Below the pieces are notes generated by a model that did no database searches, was not told where the DNA came from, and saw only the letters and a list, made by a program, of their open reading frames with translations. From assembly GCA_011109175.1 (NCBI GenBank), contig RDEW01000013.1:41476-105475 (forward strand): a stretch of DNA of 64,000 bases. The letters run 5' to 3'. Made by a program: the position numbers and the translations under genes. Shown here one piece after another: positions 11,091 through 22,997 of the stretch; the stretch's first letter is position 1; each line of letters begins with the position of its first letter. This stretch comes from Dicyema japonicum (taxonomy: Eukaryota > Dicyemida > Rhombozoa > Dicyemidae).

Positions 11091-11925
11091 CGACCAACTA
11101 TATAATCCTTCTTCTCTTGAGCATGTTAACAATGAAATAATAGACTGATGCCCAGATCGCTTCCCCTCACAAACTTCGAAGTGTTCTCATAATAGGCGCT
11201 ACTCTAAGCTTCATTCTTATCGTCGTTTGCGATTCCCGCTGCATCTTTGGATCCATTAAGAATACTCTTTCCTGTCTTCTTAATTGTGACAATCTGTATA
11301 TATCCTTTCACAGGACATCAAGGCTTCTAAATTGTGTTTGTAGTATTTGTTGATGATCCAAGTCAAAACCACTGGGACTATATACGCTTTTGCTTACTGT
11401 ATTGCACCTAATTAGCTTGCTAGGAAAGCATACTTATGTGTTTTCTTGACTTCAACCTTAGCGATTGTTGGGATGTAATTCCCAATTTTTTTAAAGTGAT
11501 TGTATTCTTATTCTATCGAATACGTCCGTCTGTTGTTCTCAAATTTAGTATCATAGTTATATCTACGCGTATTTCTACAAATTTGTCGACAATCACTGAT
11601 CGTACCGAGTGGTTTTATTCCAAATCGGTGGCACAGATGCAGGTGTATAAATCTGATTACTTCATTATGGCTGCTTAGTAAGCACTGTTTATCATTCTTC
11701 CGAATCTTATTGCTAAATGGTACACTGTTTTAGGTTTTTTCTTTATTTTTTCCGTCGTTGTTGTACTTCTTTTAGCTTCTTTATATTGATGTCTCCCTTA
11801 TTCTTAATACGGTCTCGTCGTATACTTTTGTCAATTCGCCCGGTTCGATGTTAATAACACCAATATAATAATTTAAGTCGCATGTTTATTTACTGTCTCG
11901 AAAAAATTAACACTGTTAGTGTGGT
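11091..11925. other. No gene recognised
   Basis: Mixed-composition DNA with short frames only; possibly older repeat debris. Nothing could be assigned. Confidence 0.3.
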
Positions 11926-12930
11926 AACCAGAAAATTCATATAAAACAATTCGTCTAATTAACATTTTGTCTAAATCGTCATGTTTGTCTAATAACAATT
12001 AAATATTTTATTCAAGATATTTTTTTTTAATTCTTTTTTATTTTTTTAAATTTTTTTTAAATTTTTGTTTATTTAAAATAAGTTTATTTTTTAACTATTT
12101 AAGATATTTAAAAAGAAATATTGTGAGCTATTCCTCTAAGATATTCATTTATATTGTCAAATCTAAAATTTTCAACAATTATTTTTATGCGTGAAGCACT
12201 TTCGCAAAAACACTTTTTTGGGGATTGTACCTCTCTTCCAGCTACAAATTGCCGAATAATGATTCATTTAAATTTTGTTATTTTTCAGACACTCGATAAA
12301 TTTCCATGTATTAGGGTGGTGCGATCCAATTTGTGTTTGAAAAGGATCTATGCCAACCTTTAAAAAATATTAATATAGAATCATTCCTACCTTCTACGAA
12401 ATTATTAGTCTTCGGTACATCTGCAAGAATATAGTTATACACATTCCACATTTCAAGTGAAAAATGAGGTGGACGACGAATATTATTGATAACTAGACGG
12501 CCTGTGTTTTAAATATATAAAATTTAAACTTATCCAAGTGTCTTCAAAGTAGTCAACTACTTCTTGCGCATCAAGAGGAAATGTAGAACACAACGAATCG
12601 AATGTTTGGATTACATATTCCACAGGAACAAAAGCCAAAGCTGATAGTATCCAAAGTTTTAACCCAAATTCGGAATCTTCTTTGTATTTTTTCTGTAAAC
12701 CGTGCCTTTGAATTACGCAAAACACACATTGTGAAAAATTAAAAAAGCATCCTTTTACTTTTGCATTCGGGAATTATTTAAAGTTATTTATAGAAAAAAC
12801 CTCGCGTAAAAAATGAGATAAACTTTGGATTAAATAGATCGAACGTGGAAATTAGGCGAATTGTTATTAGACAAACATGACGATTTAGACGAATTGTAGA
12901 CGAATTGTTTTAGACGAATTAGCCGTGGAA
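11926..12930 (-). mobile_element. MULE-type DNA transposon with TIRs
   Basis: Inverted arms of about 55-60 nt at 11945-12000 and 12859-12925 share acaattcgtctaa and the block aaatcgtcatgtttgtctaa; the right arm repeats the aattcgtctaa unit. Between them the minus strand encodes the end of a MULE transposase: LSALAFVPVEYVIQTFDSL, DYFEDTWI, PPHFSLEMWNVYNYILADVP, then NNFVEGWHRSFSN across a 33-nt intron-like gap (about 12361-12393), and finally YLRGIAHN in a degenerate context. The catalytic N-terminal region is gone, so the copy is internally deleted. Confidence 0.75.
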
Positions 12931-13026
12931 CCGTTTAATGTGTGTTTGATGAACTTCTGATTCTAATAGTCATCGTTAATAGACTTCATCGCATTAGTTT
13001 TATAATACCTCCAAATTATCTTGAGA

Positions 13027-13100
13027 CAGTGTTTCTCAACCTTTTTTGTATCGCCCCATAAAAAATTTATCTCCCCCATAATAATTATAAATAATGATGT
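13027..13100 (+). mobile_element. hAT-like terminal sequence
   Basis: Starts with cagtgtttctcaacctt, the classical hAT terminus found in many animal MITEs. A related terminus, reversed, ends at 28772. The partner end was not located. Confidence 0.45.
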
Positions 13101-13229
13101 TATAATTAATTAGTATTTTTTATTAAAAATTATTAATGTGACCCGGCCTTCTTGCTGAACGTTAACGTCTGATGACATCGGATCTTCAGCTCGTGGGTCC
13201 AAATCCGAAAGATGGATTTTTCAGGGAAA

Positions 13230-14160
13230 GTGATTCGGTCAATTTCAAAAATTATGGAAAAAATTGTCTTCTGGAGGCTTGAAAAAGGAGAAAGAAAACT
13301 ACTTCAGAAATGATCAATTTGGTTTTCGCCCAGGACGGTCCACAGAGCCATAATCGGTCTCGGACAGGAAGCCCAAAGGAACTAGTGAATCGGGTGAAAG
13401 TGTACCTAGAAGGAAGAAACTCCTATGTTAGATGCGGACGCTATTTTTCAAGTATGATATTATTAAGAGAGTAGTCCCCCAAGGATCAATTTTGAGCCCT
13501 CTATTGTTTAATGTTCTAATGGCCGGTTTCCCGTCTCCGAGTACACCAAGTACGTTGTGTGTCGAGATCGAGTATGATCTCAGAGAGGAGACTCAATGTG
13601 TATATGGAAAATATAAAAACTGGTACGGCCCCCAAGGATTAAAACTGTCAGAAAAAAATCAATTGCAATAAGGTTTTTTGGTCGAAATGAAAAAAAATCA
13701 GCAAGGCTCCTATGCGGAATCAATATTGTGAAATTCCTGAAGTATCTCGGAACAGCTATTGAGAAAACAGGGACTACATTATATGATCTTAACTCGAAGG
13801 AAGAAAGCTCATCTATACGATATTGTGTATGAAGAAATTGAGACTCGAAGCGGATATGTTTTATTTATTTTTAACGTACGATTATTCAATCACTCCTTTA
13901 TTGACTGGAAAGGTGGTATTACACTGCATACAAAGAGCGTTTATCTTGCTTCTTGAAAAGTCGAGGAGAGCAGGGATTAAAATTGCTCTTCACAAAAAGC
14001 TCGACGAGAAGCTAGATAAAGATGAAAATTTGCTAGTAATGTCAATAAGAGTGCAGCAGAAAAACGCCGTCATCAGTAGATACTCACTGCGGAACTGGAT
14101 TGTCTAGGAAAGGACACTCACATAAGAAAAAGAAAAAAAGAAGTGAAGATCATTCCTTGG
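13230..14160 (+). pseudogene. LINE RT fragment
   Basis: Shows IMEKIVFWRLE, NDQFGFRPGRST, then VPQGSILSPLLFNVLMAGF at about 13468-13530 and IAIRFFGRNEKKSARLL after it. Several frameshifts and stops interrupt it. The YADD box is not intact. It belongs to a different LINE lineage from the 14384-17234 copy, judged by the linker after the palm. Confidence 0.65.
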
Positions 14161-14383
14161 TTCTACGATTAGTTAAAAATTAACTGTTCTTTACTTAAAT
14201 AAAGTGTGTGTCCTGCCTATGCGGAGTTACAAATACTATGGCTCTCGTGAAAAGGCTTTATTATTCTACAAATATGATGTGGAAAGAATTTTTTAGATAA
14301 TTATACATAAATATGTTGTTTTTCTACTTTTGTGATAGAAAGCACCTGATTAACAAATATTCTTGATTCCAGTACTAACTCAT

Positions 14384-17234
14384 TTTAGCGTGCGTCATGT
14401 GGTTCACCGTTTCTGGTGGCGTCGGATATAGTCCTAAACTATATCTAAAAAGAACCATTTGCTCTCTACCAACCAGAGGACTTGCCACTGGACGGCATTT
14501 TCTCTCACTGTTGGAACATTTTATCGATTGAGACTGTTGACCTCAGGAGACGTGGAACAAAATTTAGGCCCAAAGAAGTTAACAATCCAAAGCTTAAACA
14601 TAAACGAGATCAGAGGAAAGATTGCCGAACTTTTCTTATTCTTGGAGAGGAACAGAGTAGACATCTGCCTTCTCCAGGAAACGAAGCTTTCAAATAACAT
14701 TCCTACTCCTCTCGTTAACGGATGCAACACAGTAAGATCCGACCGCCCATCTGGCCAAGGAGGGGGTCTACTGACTGTTGTGAGAAAAGGAATAAAATAC
14801 CTCGAGAACCCTTCTCCTTACAAGAGCTTAATGGAAGAATCGAACACGGAGATAATTGGAATCTCTGTTATAACTTCCATTGGAAAAATTGAAATTGTGA
14901 ATGTTTATGTTCCTCCTCCTGGCTCCTGCAAGAAAAATTTCTCCTTTGACCTATCTACCTTGGACAAACTGGAGAACTTGCTTTTATGTGGAGACCTGAA
15001 TGCGAAGCACCCTTCTTGGTTCCGCTACCAATCCGCTGATAACAGAGGAAACCTGCTATTATCCCAAATGCAAAACTTAATAATCATCAACAACCCGAAA
15101 AGAACACTAGGACACCATACAACACGAAGGACATGGTGACATCTCCGGACTTATCCGTCTGCTCACCTCGTCTTTCTCCGATCATTAATTGGACGGTCCG
15201 TTATGACCTCCGGAGCGACCACCATTCAATGTTAATGAAGCTGAACTGCGAGCCACGCTTTGTACCGAAGCCTATTCATTTCTATGATTACAAAAATGCA
15301 AATTGGACTGGCTTTACAAATTTCGTTGATTCAAAACTGCAACATTTCCAATCTGAAAATTTCTCCTCCATAGACAAAGCTATATACTATTTCAACAAAA
15401 TAATCATTGACGGAAGAAATATTTTTATCAGAAAAGCATATATAAAAAACGAAAAATTGAAATACGACTCAAAAACAAGGAAAATAATTATGGAAAGAAA
15501 CAACCTTAAGAAAATGATACATCGTTCACGAGAGGTTATTAATCGAATCAGGTCACTAAACATTCTTATCACGAAAAGCACAAACAACACCCAAAGGAAG
15601 AAACTCAGGCGAATCTCTGCTGCCATGAATAACCAGACCTCAATTTCCAACATGTGGAAGATGTTGAGGCGTCTGAAGAACCCAGAATACGAAGATAACA
15701 AAGAACAATGCCAGCTCAATCTGAATAAATATATGAAACATTGTATTCGAATCAGTCACATTCCTTATAAAAAGATTAACACACAAACGAAAATAAAGAG
15801 AAAGCCATCCAAATTTGCCCCGCTGATTTATTTTCTCCCGAAAGATGTATCCAAAGCAATATCAAATCAGAAAAAAACAAACTCATGTGGCCCAGACGGA
15901 ATTCCTCTTATTCTGCTGAAACACTTGGGCCCAGCATCAATAAATGCATTAACAACATCTACAACACATCGCTGAACAAAATACCATACCGACTTTATGG
16001 AAACTATCAAAAATTCGACCAATATTGAAGCCGGAAGACCGAAGAACGATCCCGGCTCTTACAGACCAGTTTCCCTTATATGTGTTTTGTCGAGGATCCT
16101 GGAGAAACTGGTCCTAAAAGTTATTCGCCCTTCTCTCCCACAACCTACATTCCAACATGGCTTCAAGGAAGGATTATCAACAACCTCCTTCCTAACAACA
16201 TTAATGAAGTTCATAACTGAAGGACACAAGAACAAGCCAAAACAGGAAAAATCGGTCATATGTACGATCGACATTCAAAAAGCTTTCGACTCTGTCCCAA
16301 GGAAGATCCTCATACGAAAAATATTTTTGACAAAAATTGATGCACCATTAAAGTTATGGTTAGCAAATTTCGTAAGTGGACGCTGAGGGAAAGTATCCGT
16401 CGGAAACAAGAGTTCCAGATCGGGATTATTACCCAATGGTGTACCCCAAGGATCTCCTCTGTCACCAATCCTTTTTAATTTGTTTTTGAGTGATCTCCCC
16501 GTACCTATGAATAATAATGACATACTACTTTCCTATGCCGATGACATAGTTGTCGCATCTAGAGACGTAAACGTCGAACATGCTAAGGAAAGACTACAAG
16601 GAATACTAAATAACATATTTGGATGGTTGTGCGAGAATCGATTAAATGCATGTTCCGAAAAGTCAGCAGTCACTCTATTTACTAAGAATAGAAAGATGGG
16701 AACGCAAACAATTGATGTCACGTTAAATGGAGTACCTATACCACAAAAGAAATCGCAGAAGATACTGGGAGTAACTTTTGATACTTTCCTCTGCTTCTCA
16801 GCCCATGTGGAATCTATCATATCAACCTGTGCAAAGAAGATCAATTTTGTAAAGGCCTTCCTTTGGAACTGTGGAGGAATTTATCCGCCAGGTATCGGGA
16901 CCCTCTACAAGCAGTATGTCGAGCCAACAATAGGCTATGCATGTGCTGCATGGGGATCTAACCTGTCGGCAACGAACCTAACAAAAATTCAAGATATCCA
17001 GTCAAGAGCAAAAAAATTACTAGAAAAATATACAGATAAAGAAATTGCCCCCAGAGCACTCGAGTCTATCATAGAGACAACTGGAGGCAATTTCAGAAGA
17101 GGAAAGGAAAAAGACCTCCGTCCGTATAGAAAATGCGTGGGATCACGGTCCGATTATTGTGAGATGCCGGGATCACCTGAATATTAGTTATTGGTTAAGA
17201 CGGTGTTTCTTTGGCTTAAATAATAAATAAAAAA
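14384..17234 (+). mobile_element. Near full-length LINE with 2A-like peptide, EN and RT
   Basis: Bounded by a perfect 13-bp target duplication agtactaactcat (14371-14383 and 17235-17247). From 5' to 3': the conserved 5' end agcgtgcgtcatgtggttc; a short leader with SGDVEQNLGP (14543-14572), a 2A-like motif; an APE endonuclease (LNINEIRGK, CLLQETKLS, VNVYVPPP, LLCGDLNAKHPSW, then SDHHS after a frameshift near 15130); RT with CGPDGIP, YRPVSLICVLSRILEKL, DIQKAFDSVP, LPNGVPQGSPLSPILFNL, SYADDIVVAS, ILGVTFDTFLCFS; and the C-terminal end PYRKCVGSRSDY. Frame changes near 15130, 15975 and 16390 and a stop at 16384 make it inactive. The tail is AAATAATAAATAAAAA. Group: CR1/L2/Jockey-like; clade uncertain. 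Confidence 0.9.
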
Positions 17235-17400
17235 AGTACTAACTCATCGATTGTCTGTCAGATAATTGACGATGTGCTAAGAGATTTTGGGATAGATTGC
17301 GATAATTTTGGGTTACTGGTCTCTGATGCGGCCAGATACATGGTATCTGCTGGTAAACTCCGTCACATCTACATTCTCTCCAATTTGGCAACCAATTAAT
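17235..17400 (+). pseudogene. hAT transposase (DUF659-like) split by the LINE
   Basis: When the LINE is removed, the sequence reads SSTNSSIVCQIIDDVLRDFG and LLVSDAARYMVSAGK, the block found in DUF659/CGGBP-like hAT proteins. The first residues come from the 14371-14383 flank. It is a fragment with stops beyond 17395. Confidence 0.6.
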
Positions 17401-18920
17401 TACTTAGTTTGGTCAATTTGTTGTTCATAGGCTATAGACAATTGCTATTCCTGCAGACACGAGTTATGGGGGCATTGTATGAGCATTGCTACGTTCATTG
17501 TATTCTACTGGATTTGTTGTTGATAGCCTCCTGACGTTCTCTTCTTGATTTTTGAAAGTATTTTATGTTGTCAACAGACTTGTTAGAATCCGAACGGATA
17601 TTGAAGGCCAGCGTAGTTAGCAGCCCCTCCGCGAGAAACTCACTAAATATGGCTTTGACAGAGTCAATCACTTGAGGAGTTCATTCAGATTTGTTATTGT
17701 TTTTTTACAGAGTCAACGATTGCTCGTAGAGATAAGACCTTAGAAAAAAGGTCATGATTGTGATTCCTTGTACAGGAAGCAGTCCATGGACCACATTAGA
17801 ATAAAATTTTATTAAAGATCAGGATATAACGATAGTTATGGGGAATTACGTTATTAAAAATCCTGCCGTGAAGCCTGGATTCTTTCCCAGTTTTACACCC
17901 CTCTTAAGAGGAGTCATTTGATCCATCTATTTCTGAGAAGTCCAGTTCCTGGCTGACATCCAAAAATGATCTTTCTGGAGGGTTTCTTTCAGCTAAGACT
18001 AGGGTGAATTTGTTACTTGGAAAAAACGGGTTTCACTCCAGTCGTGGAAGTGGATGTACCACGATTAGACTTAAAATGAGATGTTAGACATTTCATTTGT
18101 CATGAAGAGACTGATTAAAGTCGGAAAAGGCTAAGATTGAGACTTAATTACAGGAGCACATCGGAACTGTCCACAAGAAGTCAGCTAAAATCAATATCAA
18201 TCCACAATTGAACCACAACTGCCGTTAAACCTAACTCATGAGCGAGATTTTGACATGCAGAAGAAAAAACAACTAATAGAGTAACAAAAATCAGTTTTAT
18301 CCACCAAAAGCTTTGCAGTCCAAGGTGGTGTCAAAACGCATGTTTCGACAGTCAAAGGCATGTTTCTGTACCTTTTCCGATTTCTTCGGTAGCGTATTTA
18401 CTAATTGTTCCACCGCTCTAGAGCTCTTGAAGGAGATTGGAAGCGGTCTCCCATGTTTGAGTATTTATTCAATTTCCTTCGTTTGACATGCTAAGTAACT
18501 AAAAAGACGTTCTCAAACTTTTTAGCAAAATTAAAAAAAATATCCAGCATTTCGATGGTATTGTACGTTTTTTCTCAAATGTGTGCGGCTTGCCTGATAT
18601 AGCCATGAATAAAGCAATAGATGCAACAACACCATCATCTCCGTAATCAGTCTTCTATAGTCCTCCATGTATGATAACTAATTTGTTACCCCCAACTTTG
18701 AGTTCATACCACCCCTGAAAACGATTTTCTCAACAAGGCCCACCTGAAATTTCATATTTTCCACAAGTAAGCGATATCTCCCACCCTGAACTAGACAATC
18801 CACACAGTCTGACAAAGACAAACGAGAGGCAAAGAGGGAGTCTACCGCATAGTAATCGTTGAATTTTAGAAAATTCCCAAATCATTAATAAATAAGATAT
18901 TTTAATAGAATATTTAGCAA
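17401..18920. other. Long interval, no gene assigned
   Basis: Both strands carry only short frames. The stretch near 18720-18765 resembles 34585-34625 (a shared gcccacctgaaatttca block), so older dispersed repeats are present. I see no host exon that I can defend. Confidence 0.35.
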
Positions 18921-18923
18921 AAA

Positions 18924-20508
18924 TCAGCTTAGCTTCTTATTCGATGGAACCCAGCCCTGTCGTGCTCCCCCAAACTTTTTGATAGTCTCCTTGACTTTAT
19001 CATATATTTCCATGTAATTGCTGCCGAAACAACAGCTAAGATTAAAACGAACAAGTAAACCAGTAAATAGCTTAGAATTAGTCTCCTCGATTTTCTTAAT
19101 TTTATTAAATATTTTAATATGCTCTGCTCTCTTACAGTGTCGGTAAATTGCACTAAAATTTAGTCAGGAATCAGCAACCTGGCGTTGTCCACGGAAATAA
19201 GCTTGACAAAGATCACAATTGGATGAATCCCCAGGGAAATCAGTCGCTCGATGGAGATAGGATTCATATTCAGCAGACAGTGGACTCCCTGTAATAATCA
19301 AACACGTTCTACGTGATTAAGACTCTTCGAGTTGATTTCGTTCACAGTGACTCCGTAAAGGTTGTTTTTGAAGATCCCAATTTCGACGAACTGTCCCCCT
19401 CTCAACATTTCCAGCATGTCTTGTTTACTCATAAAATAGTAGGAAATCCTTTCCTTTTCGTTCTCCTTCTGTTCCCGGCATGTGCCTGAGACATTCTTAC
19501 AACCAATACATGAGACAGCCATAGTGTACTTCTCTGGCTCCTGTTTTAGCAAGTCGTCGGTTATTTTGGCGTATTCAGCTCCCATTAGAAACACGGGACG
19601 AGAATAGCTAACTGAAATGACACCATACAAGCTACATGACACGTGTTCTACGATGTGGTATGAGAGAATCGGAGTTTGAGGGTGATTATCTTCCGAAGGT
19701 TCTTTTTTCTTGGATTTTAAGTCCCAAAACGAATTCTTCTTACCAGACTGTTCCTTCAGACTCAGAAAAGAAGGCAAACCGTCATATAGAGAGACTGAAG
19801 GTTGAAGTTCACCTTTCTGTTGGAAAACTTCTTCTCAGCCCTTAAATACCCCAAATCGAAAACCTTTCCTTACTGGGGATAAATCCAACCTCTGATATTT
19901 TGTTTGTGGAGACCTGACAAATTTTAACAGCCTTCCACCAATCCTGATCTCCCATATTAAACACAAGTAAAATGTCCCCGCACTCGAAAGAGATCCCCTT
20001 TCCAGGAACTCTTTGATCTGAATCCGCGCAGTACGAAAACTCTGATCTATTAGTTACATGAGCTTCCCGTACCTTATATACACATTTTCCTTGGGATTGT
20101 TGACGCTGAGGTTCAACTGTTGGATTGAGTGAATTGAAGGAAAGCCATCATATCTCAAGGATTCGAATTCTAAGAGTGAGTCAAAGGGTTCTACCGTCGG
20201 GTTCGTGTCGGACTTCAAATTCCGTGGGTTCTGTAGCATTTCTGATGATTTCCACGGCCTGACTGTGTTCGACGTTGGTGAAATCAAACTCATTAACCTA
20301 AATTTTAAATTCTAATGACCTTTAAAATCCTGTCTCCTTGTCTCAATTTCCCATTGGAATCAGCAGCCCCACCGGGAATTATCGACGTGATGAAGATCCC
20401 CACGTTCAAATCAGCTCCACCAACAAAGCAGAAGCCAAAGTTCTTGTCGACTGAACGATTCAAGACAATCTTCCTAACAGGTCGGTTAATTTTACTATCA
20501 ATTAGCAT
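18924..20508 (-). CDS. DLG: DLG-type MAGUK: PDZ, SH3, guanylate-kinase domain
   Basis: Seven exons joined across six GT...AG introns (20298-20319, 20170-20194, 20047-20072, 19828-19849, 19289-19312, 19153-19178; 22-26 nt) give 479 residues with no break. Order: a PDZ domain from residue about 11 (RKIVLNR, FGFCFVGG, GIFITSIIPGGAA, GDRILKVNEFDF); SH3 (ENVYIRSEFSY, GISFECGDILLVFNMGD, DWWKA, GFIPSKERF); a guanylate-kinase fold (YSRPVFLMGAEY, YFMSKQDMLEML, GQFVEIGIFKNNLYG, GVHCLLNM, PIVIFVKLIS, IYDKVKET) with the DLG-like end GWVPSNKKLS. MAGUKs scaffold receptors at cell junctions and cortex. The family often has three PDZ domains and an L27; this frame starts just before a single PDZ, so it is a reduced form unless 5' exons lie farther upstream. 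The P-loop is not that of an active kinase, as usual for MAGUKs. Confidence 0.93.
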
Positions 20509-20864
20509 TTCTAACAGTCCATAATTGTAAAATGGCCTAATTTAGATTATCACAGCAGCGAGTACCCAACAGCCTACGGGAAACAATGACTAAGCTTGAC
20601 GTTGAGACAAATAAGCCATAAAATCGTTAATCGATGAACAATTAACTGTTAAAATGATCGCAAATATAATGAGGACGCAGCTGCTATTGACAACCGATCC
20701 CACGTGGGAGGGAATAAGTATGTTAGACAGCATGGTATTCTACCTGGAATTGGCGGCTTCAGTGGTTTGATTAAGTGGTTTGTGTATGGCTGACTTGTCT
20801 AAGAGTTGACGATAAATAGAAACTCAGAGAGCTGGTGGAAGGAGGAATAAAGGTATCCTATCAA
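20509..20864. other. Upstream region of the MAGUK gene
   Basis: No extra PDZ exon was found here. An ATG at about 20532 is followed by a stop, so it does not obviously extend the frame. Confidence 0.3.
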
Positions 20865-21225
20865 TTACAAGGAAATATACTCTCTTGGAGTCGCTTGCGG
20901 TTGGAACTGATTTGTGGCGTCTAAATTGAATTTAAAACGATTTACATATCGTTTTCCGTACTCATTGCATTCCGTGACGCTGGGGCTAAACATGACATTA
21001 CCCAACCAACTGTTGTTATGCAACACCCCCAAGCGGATAAAAGTCGATTTATCCGATCGATTGACTTGTATTTGTTTACGATCGATTAGTGAATTCTGCT
21101 AATTAGTCTGGATAAGATTTTTAGTTATCAAAAAGCAAATTACTTGCCTTGTTCCCTTTTGGTGGGCCTGTCAAGCGACGAGAGTCGAGTTCCTCAATTT
21201 CAGCCAAAGGAGCCTTTGAGGACAT
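20865..21225 (-). CDS. Hypothetical small protein, two exons
   Basis: Exon 1 reads MSSKAPLAEIEELDSRRLTG and PPKGNKA; exon 2 carries FIRLGVLHNNSWLGNVMFSP and ends with EYISL. They join in phase if a 79-nt GT...AG intron with a weak acceptor is assumed, which is long for this genome. The product would have about 93 residues. I do not recognise it. It lies head-on upstream of the MAGUK on the same strand and could be an independent gene. Confidence 0.4.
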
Positions 21226-21229
21226 CTAA

Positions 21230-22559
21230 AAGTTACGTTTTCAATGGGTAGGATAATGATGAGATTTAAAAAGGGGGATAAGATTTAAGAAAAGGGATCA
21301 ACCGAAAATGCATAAACCAACACTTACATGTAGTACCACAAAATGCGCGCCATTATTAATGTATTTAAAAATCAAAATTATTTGCGGCAATGAACAATTG
21401 TTGCTATGTTCCACGTGGGATGGAAATTGAGCTTACCTCAAGATTAGGGTTAAAAGTTGACTTTTCTGAGACTTTTTGTTTAAATAATATAATCGCTACT
21501 TGACATTACGCTAATGTTCAATAGAACAACAAGAGAGTCGATAAATTCCATAAATTCGATGTTTTGCTGATATATTTGGCTTTTTCGCAGTTTTTTGTAG
21601 TAAAAATGGAGTTCTTAATTGATAACAAATCTCACTGTTAAGTTGGTAGATTTGAAACGTGTTTTTCATTTTCAGATTTATTGAGGCAAGGTTCGATTAA
21701 CCTTCCCTAGTCGACCGATTATCGATAAAATCTGTGAATGTGGTTGTTTGCTATTTTAATAACGCTAATTAAGGATTTCACCAAATCGATGTCCCGCATT
21801 TTCATGAAAGGAAAAATACAAAAGAGGCTAATAGCAGTCCATTATTTGACAGTTTGGCTTTAATGTGCTCAACTCAAGTAGTTTTAGGATAATCGATGCC
21901 TCTCATGTAAGTGTGACGATTTAATAGAGATTTCTCTTGGATTTGCTACTCCTTGGGTGAGATTTTCGATGATATGGTTTAATATCTTTCAAGCATTGCT
22001 TTGGGAGATGTCGATATTCAAACACGTTGAAGCATCGAGAAGGGGAAAACTAATTATTCGAATAATCATAACTTCCACGATTACTTAATTTCTCCTATTC
22101 ATCCTTCAATGGTGATTCCTCAGTCCTGAAAAGTCTCAGGGTCTTCCTCACTACGGTACACAGTGAGTCATTGAATCAAAATTTCAGACGGTAGAGGAAC
22201 AACCAATTGGAACTGAGACTCACTAGGGAGATGATATGGTGATTAATTCAACTTAAAAAAGGAGGAGGAATTGAAGGCCTGCAACTGTTCTTTATTGGAG
22301 AAGGGTCAACATTTTGGTAAATCCCTACTATTAGCCTCTTGCACAGTAGGTCGCACGAAACGACTTCCCTGTAGTGCGTCAAGGGACACGCTTTCAAAAG
22401 TTCTCTTGACCACAGTTGCTTGTATATTTAGAATCATCTGAAAATTATAATCTATTGATTACTGAGGGTTCAAAAATTAGTATGAAAACCACGTATCATG
22501 TTCACTTAGCAAATACAAGGAATCATACCATCTACCGTAATATTATTAACATACGTGTC
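21230..22559. other. Gene-poor interval with one candidate exon
   Basis: At about 22310-22440 on the minus strand a frame follows a ttttcag acceptor (MILNIQATVVKRTFESVSLD ...). It looks exon-like but cannot be tied to a gene. The rest shows nothing. Confidence 0.3.
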
Positions 22560-22997
22560 ACACTAAAATAAACGTTACAGTACTCGACATTTTTTTTGTT
22601 TTTTTAAATTTATTAAGCCAATTAAAGACAAAAACTAACAGTTAGCAATCACTGGTTTCACTCATAATCGAGAACTCATTTCCCCTGACGATTTGCAAGG
22701 AAATGAAATCAATTAGCCAGCTCTTCTCTTCTATCATTTCTCATCTTCGCGATCCGATTCTGTTTAGCAGGGTCAGTGATCTTTAATATCTTTACCCACT
22801 TTATTTAACAGGTGATACAGCACCCGACTGACCTTATTTACCAGAAAATTAATTTTCACCACAATTTTCTATCTCCTATGAAGCTTTCTAATTTAGTTAG
22901 AGATGAAAACGAATTAACCCTAATCTTTTTTGTCTTTAATTGGCTTATTAAATTTAAAATGAAAAAATGAGTATTGTAACGTTTTTTAGTGTAACCG
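22560..22997. mobile_element. MITE-like element with ~80-nt inverted ends
   Basis: The arms cacactaaaataaacgttac (from 22560) and gtaacgttttttagtgtaac (to about 22997) are inverted copies, and both carry the inner block aagccaattaaagac in opposite orientation (about 22615 and 22935). The centre holds a segment similar to the ORF at 4622-4978. No transposase is present, so it is non-autonomous. The family is unknown. Confidence 0.65.

Noticed and set aside
14482-14730. Overlapping ORFs on both strands at the LINE start
   Set aside because: Shadows of the 2A-EN frame.
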